Origin: Scatosoma sp045614565
GTDB lineage: Bacteria; Bacillota; Clostridia; Christensenellales; Borkfalkiaceae
Assembly (NCBI GenBank): GCA_045614565.1
Contig: JAZLDG010000037.1
Location: 1-54,642, forward strand
Reading direction: 5' to 3'
DNA: 54,642 nucleotides
The translations under genes and the position numbers were made by a program. The notes below the pieces were generated by a model that ran no database searches, was not told the origin of the DNA, and saw only the letters and a program-made list of their open reading frames with translations. Each line of letters opens with the position of its first letter. The stretch's first letter is position 1. This document shows, piece after piece, positions 32,799 to 40,929 of this stretch.

Positions 32799-34535
32799 TT
32801 AGATTGCCCAAGGCGTTGGCTTGCCGTCGACGTAATGCCAGTACCGTCCGTTGCTTATTGACGGCTCGTTTTCGCTGTAATAATATACGCGGTCTAACCA
32901 CGGATAATCGTTCGATAAGGAAAAATCTTCTTCCGTGCCGATATAGTACACGAACTGTAAGGACGGGCAATTTATAAACGGATCGTTAAATTCTACGATA
33001 TTTTTCGGGAACGTAATTTCCTTTAAACGAGTACAGTTTTCAAAAACCCCTTCTTCGATCGTATGAACGGATTTGGGCATCGTGACCTTTCTTAAATTTT
33101 CACAGTACCTAAACGCTTCTTCTTGAATACCCATAACGTTGTCGGGGATTGTGATTTCGGGTAAACGGATACAGCTTGTAAACGCTTCCGATTCAATCGT
33201 AACGAGCGATTGCGGGAACGTTACGCTCGTTAAATTATAACAAGCCTCGAAAGCACTTTCGGGGATAACGGTTATGCCTTCGGGGATAACCACGCTCGTT
33301 AAGCTTTCGCACCCAAAGAATACGTTTTTATTCAAAGAATTCGGTAATGTGAAATTTTGTAACGACGTGCAAGAAGTGAACGCGTTTTCGCCAAGCTGTA
33401 CGTCAAGGTTTTCAAAGGAAATGTGGGGAAGGCTTTGACAACGGGAGAATGCACCTGCCCCGATTTTTGTAAGGCTTTTGGGGAAAGTCAGCGGGCTTGA
33501 AAGAGCTTCACAGGAATCGAAAGCTCGGCTTTCAATATAAACGAGCGTTTGTGGCAGGGTAAGGCTACGTAAGTTTTTGCAAAGGTAGAAAGCATTTTGC
33601 TCTATTTTCGTTACGCCTTCGGGAATAACGACGGTGGATAAATTCGTGCCTAAAAACGCGCCTTCGCCGATACTGGTAAGCGTAGACGGCAAGGAAACGC
33701 TCGATAAATTTTTGCACCAACTAAATAATCTTGGCGCAATGGTTGTGAGAGAACCGCGAATGTCCACGCTTTGTATGGTATCTTGACAACGAATAAATCC
33801 ACCTACAATATGCGTAACGCTTTCAGGAATAGTGAGCGTTTGTATACCATTGCAAAGATCATTTATAATTTTACAATTTTCGTGAATGGTTGGATTGGTA
33901 AAATTGTCGTAGTTTTTAGGAAAATGTAAATAAAAATAAGGATTGCTTTTTGTGCCGACGTATTTGAAATAATCGTCCGTCGTGTAGATAAACGTTTCGG
34001 TTAAGATAGGGAAAGCGTCTTCGCCGATATATTCCATCGAATCGGGAAGTGTTAGCGTTTGCAAAGATTTACAACCGTTAAACACCAAATCTTCTATGGT
34101 CGTTAACGTTTCGGGTAAGGAAATTGTTTTTAGTTTGTCGCACTCAAAAAAGCTTTTATTTTTTAAGGTGGTTACGCCGTCGGGAATATTGATTTCTTGC
34201 AGCTCTTCGCAATAATAAAAAGCTTCTGGTTCTACGTACTTAATACTGTCGGGAAGCTCTACCGTTTTCATTTTGCCGTAGGAAAAATCGCCTATACCCG
34301 TAATCAAACGCCCGTCGTCGTGGCGTTCGGGGATTTTGAGCGCGCCCCAGCGTTTTGCTTTACCGCCTGAAATTTCGTAGGTATTATCACTCAAAAGCGT
34401 GTAATAAAAATCTACGCTGTGACTGCCGATATCGTCGTCGATTTGAAAATCATCGTCACAGGCGGCAAACGCCAAGCTGAACAAAGCCAAGCAAATTGTG
34501 GTGAGAAATACGAGAAATTTATTTTTGCGTTTCAT
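32799..34535 (-). CDS. Leucine-rich-repeat (BspA/TpLRR-type) surface lipoprotein
   Basis: 578 aa. An N-terminal lipoprotein signal has a basic start (MKRKNK), a hydrophobic core and a lipobox ending in FAAC (Cys about 26). From about residue 90 the protein is a run of 22-24-residue repeats of the BspA/TpLRR kind. They contain IPEGVT.I...AF..C.NL..LTLP patterns. Such proteins in gut and oral bacteria act in adhesion or have unknown roles. It lies 6 nt after trmO on the minus strand and shares its transcript. No sortase signal or membrane anchor is seen at the C-terminus. Confidence 0.88.
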   Translation of the reverse strand: MKRKNKFLVFLTTICLALFSLAFAACDDDFQIDDDIGSHSVDFYYTLLSDNTYEISGGKAKRWGALKIPERHDDGRLITGIGDFSYGKMKTVELPDSIKYVEPEAFYYCEELQEINIPDGVTTLKNKSFFECDKLKTISLPETLTTIEDLVFNGCKSLQTLTLPDSMEYIGEDAFPILTETFIYTTDDYFKYVGTKSNPYFYLHFPKNYDNFTNPTIHENCKIINDLCNGIQTLTIPESVTHIVGGFIRCQDTIQSVDIRGSLTTIAPRLFSWCKNLSSVSLPSTLTSIGEGAFLGTNLSTVVIPEGVTKIEQNAFYLCKNLRSLTLPQTLVYIESRAFDSCEALSSPLTFPKSLTKIGAGAFSRCQSLPHISFENLDVQLGENAFTSCTSLQNFTLPNSLNKNVFFGCESLTSVVIPEGITVIPESAFEACYNLTSVTFPQSLVTIESEAFTSCIRLPEITIPDNVMGIQEEAFRYCENLRKVTMPKSVHTIEEGVFENCTRLKEITFPKNIVEFNDPFINCPSLQFVYYIGTEEDFSLSNDYPWLDRVYYYSENEPSISNGRYWHYVDGKPTPWAI

Positions 34536-34541
34536 AGATGT

Positions 34542-35234
34542 TTACCGTCCTTTTTCTACGCTGACGACGGTCAGTGTTCGTTCGTTTACACGGAATTTGA
34601 TTTCAAAATCGCCGAAGCGCATACCGTATATCCTTGCGGGATCGTCTTGATAGGACGGGCGCGGATCGTCGGCAAGACATTCTATCAAGCCCTTGCGTTT
34701 TTCTTTTGGCAGAGCTTGTAAAAGCTCGTCGGGGAAAATTACTTGTAAGCGGTCGTTTTCGTGTTCGTCCGCATACCCGCCGACGGCGTCCGTTTTACAA
34801 TCGGTAAAGGGGATATAGGGTTTAATATCGATAATCGGCGTACCGTCCAAAAGATCCGCGCCTGAAACGAGCAACACGTCGCCGTCGTCCTTTGTCCGTT
34901 CCACGCCGAGCAGCTTTACACAGGAAAGCCCGATACGGTTGGGACGGAAGGGGGAACGGCTCGCAAACACGCCCACGCGGGTATTCCCGCCAAGTCTTGG
35001 CGGGCGTACGGTGGGGGAAAAGGGTTTTTCTTCCGTTTGCGAAAAATGGAAAAGAAGCCATAAATGCGAAAAGCTTTCGATCCCGCGAAGCGTGTTCTCG
35101 TCGCGGTAAGCTTCCGTAAAAACGATACGGGATACAACGGACGGGGCGCGCCCGCTTTGGCGGGGAATACCGAACTTTTCTTTGAAATCGTTGCGGATAT
35201 ATGCAACGGGTATAACGGAAATAATTTCTTGCAT
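34542..35234 (-). CDS. trmO: tRNA (t6A37-N6)-methyltransferase TrmO (TsaA/YaeB family)
   Basis: 230 aa. TrmO adds a methyl group to N6-threonylcarbamoyladenosine 37 of tRNA-Thr. The TsaA beta-barrel contains VAYIRNDFKEKFGIPRQSG and LWLLFHFSQ. PRLGGNTRVGVFASRSPFRPN and LDGTPIIDIKPYIPFTD are the conserved SAM-binding segments. The start is set at 35234 (MQEIISVIPVAYI), matching the usual N-terminus; a longer open frame runs through the promoter. There is no ribosome site because the -10 hexamer ends 6 nt before the ATG. Followed directly by the LRR lipoprotein gene. Confidence 0.9.
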   Translation of the reverse strand: MQEIISVIPVAYIRNDFKEKFGIPRQSGRAPSVVSRIVFTEAYRDENTLRGIESFSHLWLLFHFSQTEEKPFSPTVRPPRLGGNTRVGVFASRSPFRPNRIGLSCVKLLGVERTKDDGDVLLVSGADLLDGTPIIDIKPYIPFTDCKTDAVGGYADEHENDRLQVIFPDELLQALPKEKRKGLIECLADDPRPSYQDDPARIYGMRFGDFEIKFRVNERTLTVVSVEKGR

Positions 35235-35240
35235 AGTTTT

Positions 35241-35269
35241 ATTATACGCCGTAGGCGTTTTTTTGTCAA
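35241..35269 (-). promoter_or_regulatory. Consensus promoter of trmO, 6 nt before the ATG (leaderless)
   Basis: On the minus strand TTGACA (35269-35264), 17-nt spacer, TATAAT (35246-35241), both perfect. The six bases AAAACT separate the -10 from ATG 35234, which puts the expected start of transcription on the start codon. Confidence 0.8.
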
Positions 35270-35389
35270 GTGAACGACCAAAATATATAAAAACGGTGTA
35301 AAAAAGTTGCTTAAATTGCGTAATTGTATTATAATATTGTAGGTGGAACGTAAAAAGCGTAATCCAAGGCATTATAAAATTATGCAAAA

Positions 35390-35407
35390 ATTGAGTATTT
35401 ATGCAAT
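35390..35407. promoter_or_regulatory. ARG box-like operator, upstream
   Basis: ATTGAGTATTTATGCAAT matches the ArgR/AhrC consensus WNTGAATWWWWATTCANW at 16 of 18 positions. It lies about 70 nt upstream of the argG -35; a related T-rich half site follows at 35402-35416. Confidence 0.5.
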
Positions 35408-35475
35408 TTTTATTCATTTATGCGGGATATGCAAAAAATATTCAAAAATACTTGAAAATAAAGGCATAAAAGCAT

Positions 35476-35504
35476 TTGACAAGGATAAAAATGCGTTGTA
35501 TAAT
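35476..35504 (+). promoter_or_regulatory. Promoter of the arginine operon
   Basis: TTGACA (35476-35481), 17-nt spacer, TATAAT (35499-35504); matches consensus perfectly. Confidence 0.85.
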
Positions 35505-35514
35505 AGTTGCATAA

Positions 35515-35532
35515 AATGAATATAAATACAAA
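35515..35532. promoter_or_regulatory. ARG box-like operator at the transcription start
   Basis: AATGAATATAAATACAAA matches the 18-bp ArgR/AhrC consensus with one clear mismatch in the core. It starts 10 nt after the -10, so a bound repressor would block transcription. Confidence 0.65.
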
Positions 35533-35556
35533 GCAGCAGCAAAGGAGAATTAAAAA

Positions 35557-36792
35557 ATGGATAAGAAAGACATCAAAAAAGTAGTGCTTGCCTATTCGGG
35601 CGGGTTGGATACTTCGATCATCATTCCTTGGTTGAAGGAAAATTACAACAACTGCGAAGTTATCGCGGTAAGCGGTAACGTAGGGCAAGCGGACGAGCTG
35701 GACGGCTTGGAAGAAAAGGCTTTGAAAACGGGTGCGTCTAAGCTTTACGTTGAAGATTTAACGGATGAATTCGTGGACGAATACGTAATCCCTACGATGC
35801 AAGCGGGAGCAAAATACGAAGAATATTTGCTCGGCACGTCGTTTGCCCGTCCCGTAATTGCAAAACGGATCGTGGAAATCGCCAAAAAAGAAGGTGCGGA
35901 CGCGATTTGTCACGGCTGTACGGGTAAGGGGAACGATCAAGTTCGTTTCGAGCTTACGATCAAGGCGTTTGCGCCCGATATGCACATTATCGCGCCTTGG
36001 CGCGAATGGTCAATCAAATCCCGTGAAGAAGAGATCGACTACGCGGAAGCGCACAACGTGCCTTTGAAGATTAACCGTGAAACCAACTATTCCAAGGATA
36101 AAAACCTTTGGCATTTGAGCCACGAAGGCTTGGATTTGGAAGACGCGGGCAACGAGCCTTTGTACGAAAAGGACGGCTTCTTAGAAATGGGCGTTTCGCC
36201 TTTGCAGGCTCCCGATAAGCCTACCTATATCACCTTGGATTTCGAGCAAGGCAAACCCGTCGCGTTCAACGATCAAAAAATGAGCGCAAAAGAGATCATT
36301 CTCGCGCTCAACAAGGTGGGCGGTGAAAACGGGATCGGGCTTTTGGATATCGTCGAAAACCGTTTGGTCGGTATGAAATGCCGCGGCGTATACGAAACCC
36401 CCGGCGGGGAAATTTTGTACAAGGCGCACAGCTATTTGGAAACGCTTTGCTTGGACAAATACACCGCGCACAAAAAGCAAGAGCTTTCCGTTTGCTTTGC
36501 CGAACTCGTATACAACGGACAATGGTTTACCCCCCTTCGCGAAGCGTTGACGGCGTTCGTGAATAAAACGCAGGAAAACGTAACGGGTAAGGTACGCTTG
36601 AAGCTGTATAAAGGCAATATCATCAAGGCTGGGGCTTGGTCGGATTACTCGTTATATTCGGAAGAAATCGCGACCTTTGGCGAAGATCACGTATACGATC
36701 AAACGGATGCAACGGGCTTTATCAACCTGTTCGGTTTGCCCATCAAGGTACAAGCGCAGGTCAATCAAGCAAACGAAAAAAAGAATAAATAA
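35557..36792 (+). CDS. argG: Argininosuccinate synthase
   Basis: 411 aa. Joins citrulline and aspartate using ATP, giving argininosuccinate. The N-terminal VVLAYSGGLDTSIIIPWL is the PP-motif for ATP. CHGCTGKGNDQVRFEL and EGLDLEDAGNEP are conserved substrate segments. It is the first gene of the arginine operon, with its own consensus promoter and ARG box-like sites. SD AAAGGAG precedes the ATG. Confidence 0.97.
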   Translation: MDKKDIKKVVLAYSGGLDTSIIIPWLKENYNNCEVIAVSGNVGQADELDGLEEKALKTGASKLYVEDLTDEFVDEYVIPTMQAGAKYEEYLLGTSFARPVIAKRIVEIAKKEGADAICHGCTGKGNDQVRFELTIKAFAPDMHIIAPWREWSIKSREEEIDYAEAHNVPLKINRETNYSKDKNLWHLSHEGLDLEDAGNEPLYEKDGFLEMGVSPLQAPDKPTYITLDFEQGKPVAFNDQKMSAKEIILALNKVGGENGIGLLDIVENRLVGMKCRGVYETPGGEILYKAHSYLETLCLDKYTAHKKQELSVCFAELVYNGQWFTPLREALTAFVNKTQENVTGKVRLKLYKGNIIKAGAWSDYSLYSEEIATFGEDHVYDQTDATGFINLFGLPIKVQAQVNQANEKKNK

Positions 36793-36800
36793 GGTGGAGC

Positions 36801-36979
36801 ATGGTTTTACAGGGAAAGAAAGTCGCGTTTTTGGGCGATAGTATCACGGAAGGTGTAGGCGCGAGCGATAAAGCACATCGCTACACCGACGTATTTCAAG
36901 CGATTACGGGTTGCACCCGTCCAACGCGGGCGCGGAAAAAATCGCAAACCTGTTAAAGCAATTCATTTTGAGCTTGTAA
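36801..36979 (+). pseudogene. SGNH/GDSL hydrolase remnant with the middle deleted
   Basis: A good ribosome site (AAGGTGGAGC) and ATG open an N-terminus typical of SGNH esterases: MVLQGKKVAFLGDSITEG, with the catalytic Ser in GDS. After about 37 codons the sequence jumps to the C-terminal block HPSNAGAEKIANLLKQF, with the catalytic-His region, in another reading frame. It ends at TAA 36979. Roughly 120-150 codons of a normal family member are missing. The reading frame that starts at 36801 stops after 51 codons. The junction lies near 36905-36915. Confidence 0.8.
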
Positions 36980-36997
36980 TAATTATTAACTTCTACT

Positions 36998-37029
36998 TTT
37001 TGCCTGCCACGAGAACCGTGGTGGGCAAA
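36998..37029 (+). other. Hairpin in the leader of argH
   Basis: TTTGCCTGCCACG pairs with CGTGGTGGGCAAA, including G-T pairs, around a short loop. The pairing kept by G-U suggests an RNA rather than DNA structure. No T run follows. Confidence 0.5.
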
Positions 37030-37076
37030 GTGGTTATTAAAAGCGGTTGTATTTTGACCGCAGGAGAGTGAAAAGT

Positions 37077-38459
37077 ATGGAAAAAATGTGGGCGGGACGC
37101 TTTGAAAAGGCGTTGGATAAAAAGGCGGACGATTTCAATTCGTCGCTCCGTTTCGATTGCAGAATGTACGAGCAGGACATAAAAGGCTCTATGGCGCACG
37201 CGACGATGCTTGCAAAGCAAGGTATTTTACCGCAAACAGAAGTGGATACGATTATAGACGGTTTGGAAGGGATTTTGAAGGATATTCGCGCGGGCAAGCT
37301 GGATTTTACCGCCGACGCCGAAGATATCCATATGTTTATCGAAGCGGAACTTACCAAACGGATCGGGGACGCGGGCAAGCGTTTGCATACGGCGAGAAGC
37401 CGTAACGACCAAGTCGCTGTAGATATTCGTTTGTATTTGCGCGACGAAGCGGAAAGTATCCTTGCGCTTATCAAAAATTTAGTGCAAGCCGTTATTGCGC
37501 AAGCGGAAAAGAGTGCGGATATTATCGCGCCCGCCTACACGCATTTGCAACGCGCACAACCTATTTCGTTTGGGCATCAGCTGATGGCGTACGCGATGAT
37601 GTTGCTTCGGGACGTAGGCAGAATACAAGACGCTGTCAAGCGTATGAACGCCGAATGTCCGCTTGGAAGCTGTGCTTTGGCGGGAACGACCTATCCCACC
37701 GATCGCGCGTTCACCGCGCAAAAGCTCGGTTTTACGGGCGTTTCCCGAAACAGTATCGACGGCGTTTCCGACCGTGATTTTTGCGTGGAACTTATCAGCG
37801 CGCTCGCGATCGTAATGATGCACCTTTCCCGTTTTTCGGAAGAAATCGTGTTATGGTCGAGCTGGGAATTTAAGTTTATCGAGCTGGACGATAGCTATAC
37901 CACGGGTTCGTCTATTATGCCCCAAAAGAAAAACCCCGATATGGCGGAGCTCGTTCGCGGTAAGACGGGACGCGTTTACGGCGATTTAATGGCGATTTTG
38001 ACGATGCTGAAAGGCTTGCCGCTTGCGTATAATAAAGATATGCAGGAAGACAAGGAAGCGGTTTTCGATTGTATCGACACGGTCAAGATGTGCTTGGAAG
38101 TATTCGCGCCGATGATTGAAACGATGCGCGTGCTCGAAGCCAACACCTACCGTGCGGCGCAAAAGGGCTTTATCAACGCAACCGACCTTGCCGATTATCT
38201 TGCAAAAAAAGGTATGCCTTTCCGTGCGGCGTATAAAATCGTGGGACAAATCGTAGCGGACTGTATTGCAAAGGATTGCGTTTTGGACGATTATCCCTTG
38301 ACGGAATATAAAAAACACAGCGAAATTTTTGAAGAAGATTTGTATACGGAAATTTCTTTGAAAACTTGCGTAGAAAAGCGGAATTCGCTTGGCGGAGCTT
38401 CTCCTAGCTCCGTCCGCGAACAAATCGCGTTTGTGAAAAAGGAATTAGAGCGGATATGA
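37077..38459 (+). CDS. argH: Argininosuccinate lyase
   Basis: 460 aa. Splits argininosuccinate into arginine and fumarate. Fumarase/lyase-superfamily motifs: MWAGRFEKALD at the N-terminus, HTARSRNDQVA, THLQRAQPISFGHQ and the catalytic-serine loop GSSIMPQKKNPD. ATG 37077 is chosen since AGGAG (37062-37066) lies upstream; the longer upstream reading is not family-like. argC overlaps its end by 4 nt (ATGA). Confidence 0.97.
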   Translation: MEKMWAGRFEKALDKKADDFNSSLRFDCRMYEQDIKGSMAHATMLAKQGILPQTEVDTIIDGLEGILKDIRAGKLDFTADAEDIHMFIEAELTKRIGDAGKRLHTARSRNDQVAVDIRLYLRDEAESILALIKNLVQAVIAQAEKSADIIAPAYTHLQRAQPISFGHQLMAYAMMLLRDVGRIQDAVKRMNAECPLGSCALAGTTYPTDRAFTAQKLGFTGVSRNSIDGVSDRDFCVELISALAIVMMHLSRFSEEIVLWSSWEFKFIELDDSYTTGSSIMPQKKNPDMAELVRGKTGRVYGDLMAILTMLKGLPLAYNKDMQEDKEAVFDCIDTVKMCLEVFAPMIETMRVLEANTYRAAQKGFINATDLADYLAKKGMPFRAAYKIVGQIVADCIAKDCVLDDYPLTEYKKHSEIFEEDLYTEISLKTCVEKRNSLGGASPSSVREQIAFVKKELERI

Positions 38460-39382
38460 AAAAAGTATTTATAGACGGTAGCGCGGGTACGACGGGGCTT
38501 CGGATTTACGAACGCTTGCAGGCGCGGGAAGATATTACGCTTTTGACGTTACCCGAAGAAAAGAGAAAGGACGCGTTAGCAAGAAAGGAAATGTTAAATA
38601 GCGCGGACGTGGCGTTTTTGTGCTTGCCCGACGACGCGGCGCGAGAATCCGTTTCGCTCGTGGAAAACGATACGACCGTCGTTATCGACGCTTCGACGGC
38701 GCATAGAACGCTTCCCGAATGGGCGTATGGGTTTCCCGAGCTTGGCGTAGCGTTTGAGAACAAGATTAGTTCTTCTAAACGGATCGCCGTACCGGGGTGT
38801 CACGCAAGCGGATTTATTGCGCTTACCTATCCCTTGATAGAAGCGGGGATGTTGGATAAAAACGCGTTGCTTTGCTGTCATTCGTTGACGGGATATTCGG
38901 GCGGCGGAAAGAGTATGATCGCCGATTATCAAAGCGAAAATAAAAACGCGCTTCTTGGTGCGCCCCGTCAGTACGGGATTACCCAACAGCATAAGCATTT
39001 GAAAGAGATGAAAGCCATCGTAGGTCTTGACGAAGCGCCCGCGTTTTGTCCGATCGTCGGCGATTTTTACAGCGGTATGCTCGTCACCGTGCCTTTGTTT
39101 GCAAAGCAAATCCACGGCGGTATTGACGAAGTGAAAAGGGTGTACGCCGAAAAATACCAAAGCAAAATCGTTAGCTATCAAGAAAGTATCGACGAAAAGG
39201 GCTTCGTTTCCGCGCTCACGCTTGCGGGAACGGACGGTATGCGCGTAACGGTTACGGGAAACGACGAACGCATTTTATTGATGGCGGCGTACGATAACCT
39301 TGGCAAAGGCGCAAGCGGCGCGGCAATCGAGTGTATGAATATTGCACTCGGCGTAGACAAAGGAACAGGATTAGTTTTATAA
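38456..39382 (+). CDS. argC: N-acetyl-gamma-glutamyl-phosphate reductase, type 2
   Basis: 308 aa, the short (ArgC2) form. It reduces N-acetylglutamyl phosphate to the semialdehyde with NADPH. The N-terminus KVFIDGSAGTTGLRIYERL binds the dinucleotide. The active-site cysteine is in VPGCHASGFIAL, with HSLTGYSGGGKSMI following. Overlap with argH by 4 nt shows translational coupling. Confidence 0.95.
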   Translation: MKKVFIDGSAGTTGLRIYERLQAREDITLLTLPEEKRKDALARKEMLNSADVAFLCLPDDAARESVSLVENDTTVVIDASTAHRTLPEWAYGFPELGVAFENKISSSKRIAVPGCHASGFIALTYPLIEAGMLDKNALLCCHSLTGYSGGGKSMIADYQSENKNALLGAPRQYGITQQHKHLKEMKAIVGLDEAPAFCPIVGDFYSGMLVTVPLFAKQIHGGIDEVKRVYAEKYQSKIVSYQESIDEKGFVSALTLAGTDGMRVTVTGNDERILLMAAYDNLGKGASGAAIECMNIALGVDKGTGLVL

Positions 39383-39392
39383 AGGAAAAGAT

Positions 39393-40607
39393 ATGTTAAA
39401 AGAAATTCAGGGCGGCGTATGTGCCGCAAAAGGCTTTACGGCAAACGGAGTACATTGCGGTATCCGTAAAAATAAAACCAAGCGTGATCTTGCGCTGATC
39501 GTCAGTGAAACGCAAGCGAGTGCGGCGGCTACGTATACGCAAAATCTCGTAAAAGGCGCGCCGCTTATCGTGACGAAAAACAATATTGCGAACGGTTACG
39601 CGCGCGCAATCGTGTGCAATAGCGGCAACGCGAATACCTGCAACGCAAACGGTATAGAAATCGCGGAAAAGACCTGCTCGCTTTTGGGCGAAGCGTTGGG
39701 GATTTCGGCAACTGACGTCGTCGTGGCTTCGACGGGCGTAATCGGTCAGCCGTTGGATATTACCCCTATTCAAGCTGGTATTCCCGCGCTCGTGGCGGGG
39801 CTTGGAAACAATAGCCTGTACGCGTGCGAAGGGATTATGACGACGGATACCAAGGTCAAGGAAATCGCGTTCGAGTTTGAAATCGGGGGTAAAATTTGCC
39901 GTATCGGCGGGATTGCCAAGGGCAGCGGTATGATTCATCCGAATATGGCGACGATGCTCGTATTCGTGACGACCGATTGCAAAATTTCCCCGCAAATGCT
40001 TCAAAAAGCGTTGTCCGCGGATATTTTGGACAGCTTTAATATGGTCAGCGTAGACGGCGACACTTCGACCAACGATATGGTTAGCGTTTTAGCAAACGGA
40101 ATGGCGGAAAACGAAGAAATCGTTTGCGAAGGCAAGGATTACGACGATTTTTGCGCGGCTTTGGCGGCGGTTACGAGCGATTTATGCAGAAAGATCGCGG
40201 GCGACGGCGAAGGCGCAACCAAGCTGTTGGAATGTAAGGTCACGGGCGCGAAAGACGAAAAGAACGCGAAAATTATCGCGAAATCGGTGATTTGTTCTTC
40301 CTTGTTCAAAGCGGCGATGTTCGGCGCGGACGCGAACTGGGGACGCGTGCTTTGCGCGATCGGGTATTCGGGTGCGGACGTGGACGTGAATAAGGTCGGC
40401 GTAAGCTTCCGTTCGGTAAAAGGTGAAATCACCGTTTGCCAAAATGGCGCGGGTGTGGAATTTTCCGAAGAAAAAGCCAAACAAATTTTATTAGAAAGCG
40501 AAATTCAAGTTTTAATCACGCTCGGTGACGGCGTAGCCAGTGCAACCGCGTGGGGGTGTGATTTGACTTATGATTATGTGAAAATAAACGGCGACTACCG
40601 CACGTAA
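39393..40607 (+). CDS. argJ: Ornithine acetyltransferase / N-acetylglutamate synthase
   Basis: 404 aa. Transfers acetyl from acetylornithine to glutamate, giving the energy-saving cyclic pathway; many members also make acetylglutamate from acetyl-CoA. The autoproteolysis site with the nucleophilic Thr is in KGSGMIHPNMATMLVF (about residues 175-190), preceding the beta subunit. ANWGRVLCAIGYSGAD is another signature. Its presence explains why no argE or argA is needed. It is followed by 322 nt containing the tandem repeat pair before argB. Confidence 0.96.
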   Translation: MLKEIQGGVCAAKGFTANGVHCGIRKNKTKRDLALIVSETQASAAATYTQNLVKGAPLIVTKNNIANGYARAIVCNSGNANTCNANGIEIAEKTCSLLGEALGISATDVVVASTGVIGQPLDITPIQAGIPALVAGLGNNSLYACEGIMTTDTKVKEIAFEFEIGGKICRIGGIAKGSGMIHPNMATMLVFVTTDCKISPQMLQKALSADILDSFNMVSVDGDTSTNDMVSVLANGMAENEEIVCEGKDYDDFCAALAAVTSDLCRKIAGDGEGATKLLECKVTGAKDEKNAKIIAKSVICSSLFKAAMFGADANWGRVLCAIGYSGADVDVNKVGVSFRSVKGEITVCQNGAGVEFSEEKAKQILLESEIQVLITLGDGVASATAWGCDLTYDYVKINGDYRT

Positions 40608-40623
40608 AAGCACGTATATACGT

Positions 40624-40745
40624 CGCAATACTTTGTCGAACTTGCGTTTTTTCTCGGTCACGTACGTCTATGTACGCTCCCGTCGAAAAAGCCGCGTTCT
40701 TCTCGTCTTGCTCGTATCTACGTACTTTTACTTCGCTTGGCGCAG
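40624..40745 (+). repeat. Interspersed repeat element, arg copy A
   Basis: About 120 bp from CGCAATACTTTG to CGCTTGGCGCAG. Positions 40624-40740 match 40766-40882 at 115 of 117 bases (period 142). The block order is the same as in the element at 9878-9999. The palindromic core is CGTAC GTCTAT GTACG at 40661-40676. Its six-frame readings are leucine/arginine-rich and not protein-like. Confidence 0.8.
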
Positions 40746-40765
40746 ACAAGACGGAAACCCGTGGG

Positions 40766-40887
40766 CGCAATACTTCGTCGAACTTGCGTTTTTTCTCGGT
40801 CACGTACGTCTATGTACGCTCCCGTCGAAAAAGCCGCGTTCTTCTCGTCTTGCTTGTATCTACGTACTTTTACTTCGCTTGGAGCGA
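40766..40887 (+). repeat. Interspersed repeat element, arg copy B
   Basis: Second tandem copy, differing from copy A at two positions in 117. It ends CGCTTGGAGCG about 40 nt before the argB start. The near identity of the two copies indicates a recent duplication. Confidence 0.8.
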
Positions 40888-40929
40888 AGTTTGACAGTAA
40901 AATTCTACAATAAAAAAGGAATATATATT

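Noticed and set aside
36980..37076. T-box or riboswitch in front of argH
   Set aside because: There is a single hairpin only; no T-box sequence, specifier loop or terminator/antiterminator pair could be seen.
40633..40929. Long N-terminal extension of argB (or a separate Arg/Leu/Tyr-rich protein)
   Set aside because: It is translation of the tandem repeat; argB has its own SD and standard N-terminus at 40930, and the repeat is open in several frames because of its composition.
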